This document shows, piece after piece, positions 18,373-23,407 of a stretch of 23,407 nt of DNA. This DNA is from Daldinia sp. FL1419 (taxonomy: Eukaryota > Ascomycota > Sordariomycetes > Xylariales > Hypoxylaceae): positions 1-23,407 of the forward strand of contig MU623637.1 of NCBI GenBank assembly GCA_025201765.1, given 5' to 3'. Both the position numbers and the translations under genes were made by a program. Under the pieces are notes generated by a model. That model made no database searches, was not told where the DNA came from, and saw only the letters and a list, made by a program, of their open reading frames with translations. The stretch's first letter is position 1; each line of letters opens with the position of its first letter.

Positions 18373-18928
18373 TTTTTTTATCGTGTACCTAGGATTTTGA
18401 CAGGTCGAGGAGAAAAGTGATGGTAAAATTATATGAAACAACCGACAAAAACGCTAAGAGAATGACGACGGGAGATGAGACAGCCCTAGGAAGCCTAGGA
18501 AACCTAGGAGGGAGGGAATCGTGTCCACAACCACAGCCTTAAAAAGGGTCGAAGGGGATGTTCCATATCCATGTCTATTTGTGGTACCAGCCGCCAAAGC
18601 CAAGAGTTTTGGGGGTTGTATTTTAGGGATCTGGATCGTCGTCTTTTATGCTCACGGCGTTCTTTTTTATCCTTTGGCTCACACGAGGACAACGACAAAC
18701 TTTGCGATATGAGTCCATTATATTTTTAATATGCCGGTTTATACGACTCTCGGGATGATACGTAGATAATTGAAGAGTTCCAATCTCGTCGCGTAAGTTC
18801 TATATCGATGCTTTTATCGATTATATCGTGGTTAAAAAAAGGAGTGCATCTAATATTGAACTAAGGTTAGATTATTAGGCTAGAAAATGAACAATATAAA
18901 GCCAACATGGATGAGCTGAGCCAAGAGG
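18373..18928. other. GH125 upstream region
   Basis: Promoter side of the GH125 gene. The frames present (for example 18504-18712 on both strands) are short and unconvincing. It contains a 9-bp tandem repeat and ends at the target-site duplication of the transposon. Confidence 0.55.
18485..18511. repeat. 9-bp tandem repeat, three copies (CCTAGGAAG-like)
   Basis: CCTAGGAAG, CCTAGGAAA and CCTAGGAGG follow each other without spacer, about 115 bp upstream of the GH125 ATG. The CCTAGG palindrome repeats every 9 bp, so it could be a factor-binding array. Confidence 0.65.
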
Positions 18929-18937
18929 CTAATAAGA
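18929..18937 (+). repeat. Left target-site duplication (9 bp)
   Basis: CTAATAAGA directly before the left terminal inverted repeat. An identical 9-mer directly follows the right end. Confidence 0.88.
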
Positions 18938-19009
18938 CAGTAATTTTAACAATACAGGTAAAAACTCATAAAAACACAGGTCCTCGCCACTTTCCACATA
19001 AGATGGTGG
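18938..19009 (+). repeat. Left terminal inverted repeat of the element
   Basis: The 72-bp arm starts CAGTAATTTTAAC and ends at GTGG. Five of the six differences from the other arm are transitions, which would suit RIP or methylation decay after insertion. Confidence 0.85.
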
Positions 19010-19435
19010 TTAAGACGGTTTCCCACCTAATTTGTATGGGGCTTAATCTTATATTTTAGTACATATAGAATTTGATCCGGTTGTATATTTAATATATTTA
19101 ATAAATAATACGATAAATTCAATAAATTTAATTATTTTATAAAAATTCAAATAACTTTTTAACCATTTATTTTAGCCATGTATTTATTTAATTATTATAA
19201 TAATATGAATTTCAATTATATGTATTTAATTGATTAAATTGATTAAGCCTTATTGCTGTGAGCGTTAGTATTGAGGGTATCGTATACGATTGTAGCGTTA
19301 GTACAGGTGGTGGTGCTGGTATTGATAAGCGCTCCGATAGTTATTAAAAAATGCGATCGGGTAATTTTCTGTTTTTTCTTTTTTTAGTTGGGGGTTGGAC
19401 TAAATCCCTTACAAATTAGGTATGTTATGGTTGGG

Positions 19436-19507
19436 CCACTATCTCACGTGGAAAGTGGCGAGGACCTGTGTTTTTATAAGTTTTTACCTGTGTTGTTAAA
19501 TTTACTG
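19436..19507 (-). repeat. Right terminal inverted repeat of the element
   Basis: The 72-bp arm reads, on the minus strand, CAGTAAATTTAAC and ends at GTGG. It pairs with the left arm without gaps. Confidence 0.85.
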
Positions 19508-19516
19508 CTAATAAGA
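19508..19516 (+). repeat. Right target-site duplication (9 bp)
   Basis: CTAATAAGA, identical to the nine bases before the left arm. Removing the element and one copy would rebuild an uninterrupted site. Confidence 0.88.
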
Positions 19517-20019
19517 GACCAAGATGCCAAGATGCCAAGAGATACATTACGTAATACCAACTGTATCGATAAAGCAAGTACCTTTGTATATATTGACTCT
19601 TTTCGATGGGTGGCTCGGGATGACGTAGTCAGTGTCCTAACCACCCTCTTATCGATGCTGTTTTTTACCGTTTGAGTTATCGGGCTGCATGCCGATCAAC
19701 AAAAATGTGGAGATCACCTGGTCGCTGAGCGACTTTTTTAACGCTCACAGCGATGAGATCCGAAGCTCCGGATTTGCGCTACATACCTCCTACCGATATT
19801 CCTCCACTTCCATAACCTCGCGTTTTTTTTCTAGTTCTTTTTTCTCTCTTCCCTCTTTTTTTGTTTTGTCGTCGCGCGTCTCGTTATTCGGTGATGGTTC
19901 CAATTTTATAACTTCGTTACGATTCCGTACGAAGCTCCTAACTCCATCCCACCTTTATTATAAAGAATAACAACCAAAGAAGACGGAATCCCCCACCGCG
20001 ACCCATTCCGGACGTTACC
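19517..20019. other. Promoter and leader of DUF2434 gene
   Basis: Right flank of the transposon followed by a pyrimidine-rich block (about 19795-19875, TTTTTTTT and CTCTCTTCCC runs), typical of fungal promoters just before transcription starts. A 93-codon frame at 19689-19970 is serine-rich and runs through this block, so it is not believed. Confidence 0.55.
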
Positions 20020-21731
20020 ATGTTCTTCCTCAGCCCTCGCGATGGATTTCCAAAGGGCGACAATTCGACCGACGCCGTCTTCCATAATATCCATTTCAAC
20101 GCCTCCACATTGAACTACTGGAATTATACTTATTATCCCATCAATGGCACGCTTTCAAATGGATCCTGGTGCATGCTTATGAACCCACCTTATACCCCGA
20201 AAGGCATCCTGACCAACGGTACTTTTCTTAATAGTACTTGGTGCTACTTGGCCACAGATCCCATTGGAGACCGAGCGCGTGCTGGTATTGGCTTCGCTGT
20301 GGCCTTTGCTTTATGTCTTATCTTCGTACTAGTCAATCTGAAAAAGCATGGCGAATTGCATCTACCCGCAGAGAAAAGGTTCTACCCCATTGGAAGGAGA
20401 TGGCAGTGGTACTGGTCGATATTTGTCTGCGCCACTGCTCTTGTCGGCCTGTTCACCGGGATCGACGTCGACCGATACCACGTTGTGGAACTTCCTCTCG
20501 TTCTGAACGTCTTCTTTTGGTTCCTGATGCAGATGGGTATAATGGCCGTGGTTTGGGAAGGTGTTCGACATTGGGGCAGTTGGATGGAACGTCAATATGT
20601 TGATCCCAACCCCTTCGTCCTCCAGGAGAACGACAAGAGAGGCATGTTTGAGCTTTGGATACCTATATTCTTTTATTTATGGTTATGGCTGGTAAGTCCG
20701 CAATAGCCCTTCCCGGAGAGCTCATATCCTAATTAATGAAACCAAAGAACTTCTTCCTCGTTATTCCGCGAAACTGGGGCGCAATTGAACTCCAGCGATC
20801 CCCCGAACAAACTGTACAGAACGCAATACCAGCTGCTACCGATGGACGTTTCAAGGCAGCAACGTTTTGTCTATTTGTTTGTTGGTGCACGATTATAGTG
20901 TCTTTGTGGCACTCTATTCGACACTACGAACCCCGGAACCGTGGACTATTCAATCGTATCATTGGATTTTTGGGATATATGCCCTTCCGCTTTGTACTAA
21001 TGCTACCCCTTTCTCTAGCTATTATCGCATACCAGGGCTTATGCGCCTGGGACTTTGGACTATCACCTTTGAAAGTGGGAACTAACCTATTAGCCATGTA
21101 TCTTGGAGGTTATGCACCCACTCTTCTCATCCTTATCATACAGATAATCGCAGGTTTCATGCGTCCAAACGAAGATCGCGAGCTCCTCCGCCAGCGACGC
21201 GAGAGAGGCCAAGCCATAGACCAGGAGCTAGGTCTGATTCGTAAGCCTGCTTGGTGGCGCCGAGTTAACGGTGACATACCATCAGGAGGCGTACGTGATA
21301 GGATTATGCGCAATGTTCGTGAGGTTGGCGGTGGACGACCTACTGCTAGGCAAGTTGAAATTCTAGCAGAGCGCAGGGCTGCGGATATGGAATCCGAGGC
21401 CGCAGCTCAAAATGGCGGTATAGAAATGAACGACATCCGACGTACGACTAGTGTCCGTACCGGTGCTGCTGGCTCGGCCCCTGCGCCGCCACCGTATTCA
21501 CCGTATGGAGGGAAATCCGACCAGCGGAGATCAGAGCGAACAGTAGAGCTTGCCGCTGGTCTGCTATTCCCGAACGCAAGCACCAATACGCCTGCAAATA
21601 GAGGTAGAGGGCTAGAGGTTACCAGCGAACAACCTCGACGCCCAGGAACGAACGAAAGAAGTTCAAGCACGGCTAGTGGAGTGTCCACGAGTGGACCCCC
21701 TCAGCAGATCAGGAGTATGTTGGATATTTAA
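20020..21731 (+). CDS. DUF2434 family integral membrane protein
   Basis: Fungal membrane protein family of unknown function, recognised from NFFLVIPRNWGAIELQRSPEQ and the ATDGRFKAA block. Two exons, 20020-20691 and 20748-21731, flank a 56-nt phase-0 intron (GTAAGT, CTAAT near 20729, AAAG). The product is 551 aa. The start is ACCATG, a near-ideal fungal context. The first 75 residues carry seven N-glycosylation sequons (N15, N27, N35, N42, N47, N66, N71) and cysteines 51 and 75. Hydrophobic segments: about 89-107, 130-148, 157-179, 211-231, 259-281, 303-324 and 336-361. That is seven, which would put the glycosylated N-terminus outside and the tail inside. The tail of about 190 residues is charged and Ser/Pro-rich, with a PPPY motif at about 471-474, a possible WW-domain ligand. 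Topology is inferred by eye. It is divergent from the GH125 gene across the transposon. Confidence 0.88.
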
Positions 21732-22260
21732 GATGAGAATATGATGTTGGAAGCATGGTTTAGGTAGCATTAGTCAGTCTTTACTTGGGGCTCATGATGA
21801 TTGAATGCGGCGTTGGAATTGGATATACGGCATTCATTCTCTTCGGCTACAGGTTGGGATTTACTTCAAGGGGAAATATGAGCATCTAAGGATTCTTACG
21901 ACGCGATCTTTACGCGATATACTAGTATTAATAAAATGATAATAAATATGTACCCATCTAATAATCGAGAAGCTGATACAATAATTCGAACTGCCTGCTG
22001 GCCTTGCAATATCCTGGAGGTTACCCCAAGAAAAGAAACCAACGTGTTGATAGTATTAAGGGATATTAGGGTTACCTGACGAACCCGACGTTGGGGAGTC
22101 AAGGCCGAGTTCTGTTCTATGAATCAACTTACGGTGAAGTGAAGATATTACTAGCAAATGATCCAACGGATTTGTCAATTGTATCCTAGCTGTTGGCACA
22201 GAAATTCTTTATGAGTCCTAATGTACTGAGGCGAATCATCTTTATTGGTCCAAGCCCTGT
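21732..22260. other. 3' region of DUF2434 gene
   Basis: AATAAA occurs at 21930-21935 and 21941-21946, about 200 bp past the stop, as possible poly(A) signals. Nothing else gene-like is seen. Base composition is normal until about 22260, where the AT-rich block begins. Confidence 0.5.
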
Positions 22261-23407
22261 GTTATATAATATATAGGGAAAAATTATAATTGTAGAATTT
22301 AAGTTGTTATTATTATTATTAGAATTTTAAAATGGAGCGGTAAGGTTTTTTTTATGGAATTGTTGTAAGGGAGAGAATTTTTCTATGTTATTTTTAAGTT
22401 TATTAATTTAATATATCTTTTTAAATAAAATTAATAAACAAATCTAAAACATATAATATTAAAAATGCAATTTTTTTATATTTTCAAATTGATATATTCC
22501 TTTAATCATATTTTTTTAATAATTTCTTTATTCATTTCCTACTTTTATTATATTACCTTATTTATATTCCTAAATGTTTTGACTTTTAAATAATTTGAAA
22601 TATTTATTAGATTTATTTATTTTTTAAAATGGATATATTTTTTTTTAATAGTATTTTTATAAGCCTATTTATATTTATATTTTTTAAATTAATGTAATTA
22701 ATTTTGATATAGCTTTTTTAAATCTTTTATTTAAGTTAATAATTGTATATATTTATATACTTTAATTTTGTTTTAAATTTTTTAATATTTTTAATAATTA
22801 ATTTAATTATTTATTTATTATTATATAATAAGAATATAATTTGGTTTTTAAATTTAATTTTAAGATTTTTAATTAATTATAATATATAAAATTTTTTTTT
22901 TTATAATTTAAGTTAAAATAAATAATTTAACTTTAGTAATAAAAATAATAATTATATTTTATTTATTAGTTTTTTAATTAATTATTTTATTAAATAATTT
23001 TATTATATATATTTATAAATTTTTTTAATTAATTATGTTATTGGTAAATAAGATATTGTTAATAACCTTGAAAATATTGTTTCTATTTAATTCTAGGGTA
23101 TATTCTTATGTATATTAAAAATATTATATAATTTGGTTAATTATTGTATAATATTTCAGATTTGGATTTAAATTAAATTAAATTAGTTTTAAATAGGTAA
23201 ATATAATATTAGGCTAGGTAATCATTATAATATATAAAATTAAATTTATTTTTTGTTAATATTATTATATTAATTAAAATAAGGTTATTTTTATATAAAA
23301 TAATAGTTTTTTTTTTATTATAAATATTTTAAGGATTTTTTTAATTATTTTTATTAAATTAATAATTTTATTAATATAAATAAATTAATTTAATTAAATT
23401 TAATATT
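22261..23407. repeat. Extremely AT-rich, RIP-like block (continues past window)
   Basis: From about 22261 to the end the sequence is almost all A and T, with long TTTAATTAA-like runs. I see no CpG after 22339, over about 1.07 kb. No open frame of note survives. In Pezizomycotina such sharp blocks are usually transposon copies destroyed by C-to-T RIP, often marking heterochromatin. The element type cannot be told. The boundary near TGTTATATAATATATAGG could be a mutated LTR end, but this is a guess. Confidence 0.75.

Larger units (their letters stand above)
18938..19507. mobile_element. Non-autonomous Mutator-like element, 570 bp (MITE-type)
   Basis: The ends are inverted copies: 18938-19009 matches the reverse complement of 19436-19507 over 72 bp with 6 mismatches and no gaps, including a shared exact core of about 30 bp (ATAAAAACACAGGTCCTCGC and onward). 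Weaker similarity extends to about 108 bp, with ACCTAATTTGTA at 19025-19036 matching 19410-19421. Ends are CAGTAA...TTACTG. A perfect 9-bp duplication, CTAATAAGA, flanks it. Long terminal repeats plus a 9-bp duplication are typical of Mutator-like elements, such as fungal Hop. The interior has no transposase frame and is strongly AT-rich at about 19070-19240, so mobility would need a transposase supplied elsewhere. It sits between the divergent GH125 and DUF2434 genes and may affect either promoter. Confidence 0.85.

Noticed and set aside
18929..19516. Classification of the transposon as hAT or Tc1/mariner
   Set aside because: The duplication is 9 bp, not 8 bp (hAT) or TA (Tc1/mariner), and the inverted repeats are long, which fits Mutator-like elements better.
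19689..19970. 93-codon frame before DUF2434
   Set aside because: Serine/phenylalanine-rich because of the CT-rich promoter block; the DUF2434 ATG with ideal context follows.
1..23407. Secondary-metabolite cluster, CRISPR array, rRNA or tRNA genes
   Set aside because: No synthase, terpene cyclase or cluster regulator is present next to the ABC transporter, no spaced repeat array occurs, and no rRNA or complete tRNA cloverleaf was found by eye.

Overview
The window looks like nuclear DNA of a filamentous ascomycete (Pezizomycotina, probably a Sordariomycete). The evidence is widely spaced single genes, short introns (56-128 nt) with GTAAGT/GTATGT/GTACGT donors and CTAAC/CTAAT branch sites, pyrimidine-rich leaders, fungus-typical families (allantoinase, ABCG transporter, GH125 mannosidase, DUF2434 membrane protein), and a very AT-rich right end of the kind left by repeat-induced point mutation (RIP). 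The genus cannot be named from the sequence.

Layout, left to right. Positions 1-1544 are an upstream region with simple repeats and, near its end, a cluster of four AreA/NIT2-type GATA sites in front of allantoinase (1545-3222, +, one intron). A 3.4 kb stretch without a recognisable gene (3223-6670) carries dispersed ACCTAGGT/TAGGTA motifs and small tandem repeats. Next is an intronless full-size ABCG transporter (6671-10789, +). After about 1.2 kb comes a DJ-1/Hsp31-type glyoxalase III gene (11975-12727, +, one intron), convergent with a TPR-family gene that has a histidine-rich core (12938-14617, -). A 2 kb gene-poor interval rich in the TAGGTA motif follows. Then come a secreted GH125 exo-alpha-1,6-mannosidase (16638-18372, -, two introns) and, divergent from it, a DUF2434 seven-helix membrane protein (20020-21731, +, one intron). 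From about 22.26 kb to the end the DNA is extremely AT-rich and lacks CpG from 22340 on.

The most notable find is a complete 570-bp non-autonomous DNA transposon at 18938-19507, in the shared upstream region of the GH125 and DUF2434 genes. It has 72-bp near-perfect terminal inverted repeats (imperfectly extended to about 108 bp) and a perfect 9-bp target-site duplication, CTAATAAGA, which fits a Mutator-like element.

The genes do not form an obvious pathway or biosynthetic cluster. They look like independent housekeeping or stress genes: purine-nitrogen salvage, export, methylglyoxal detoxification, mannan trimming and membrane proteins of unknown role. All gene models, introns and starts were read by eye from the sequence and have not been tested by transcript data or database search.
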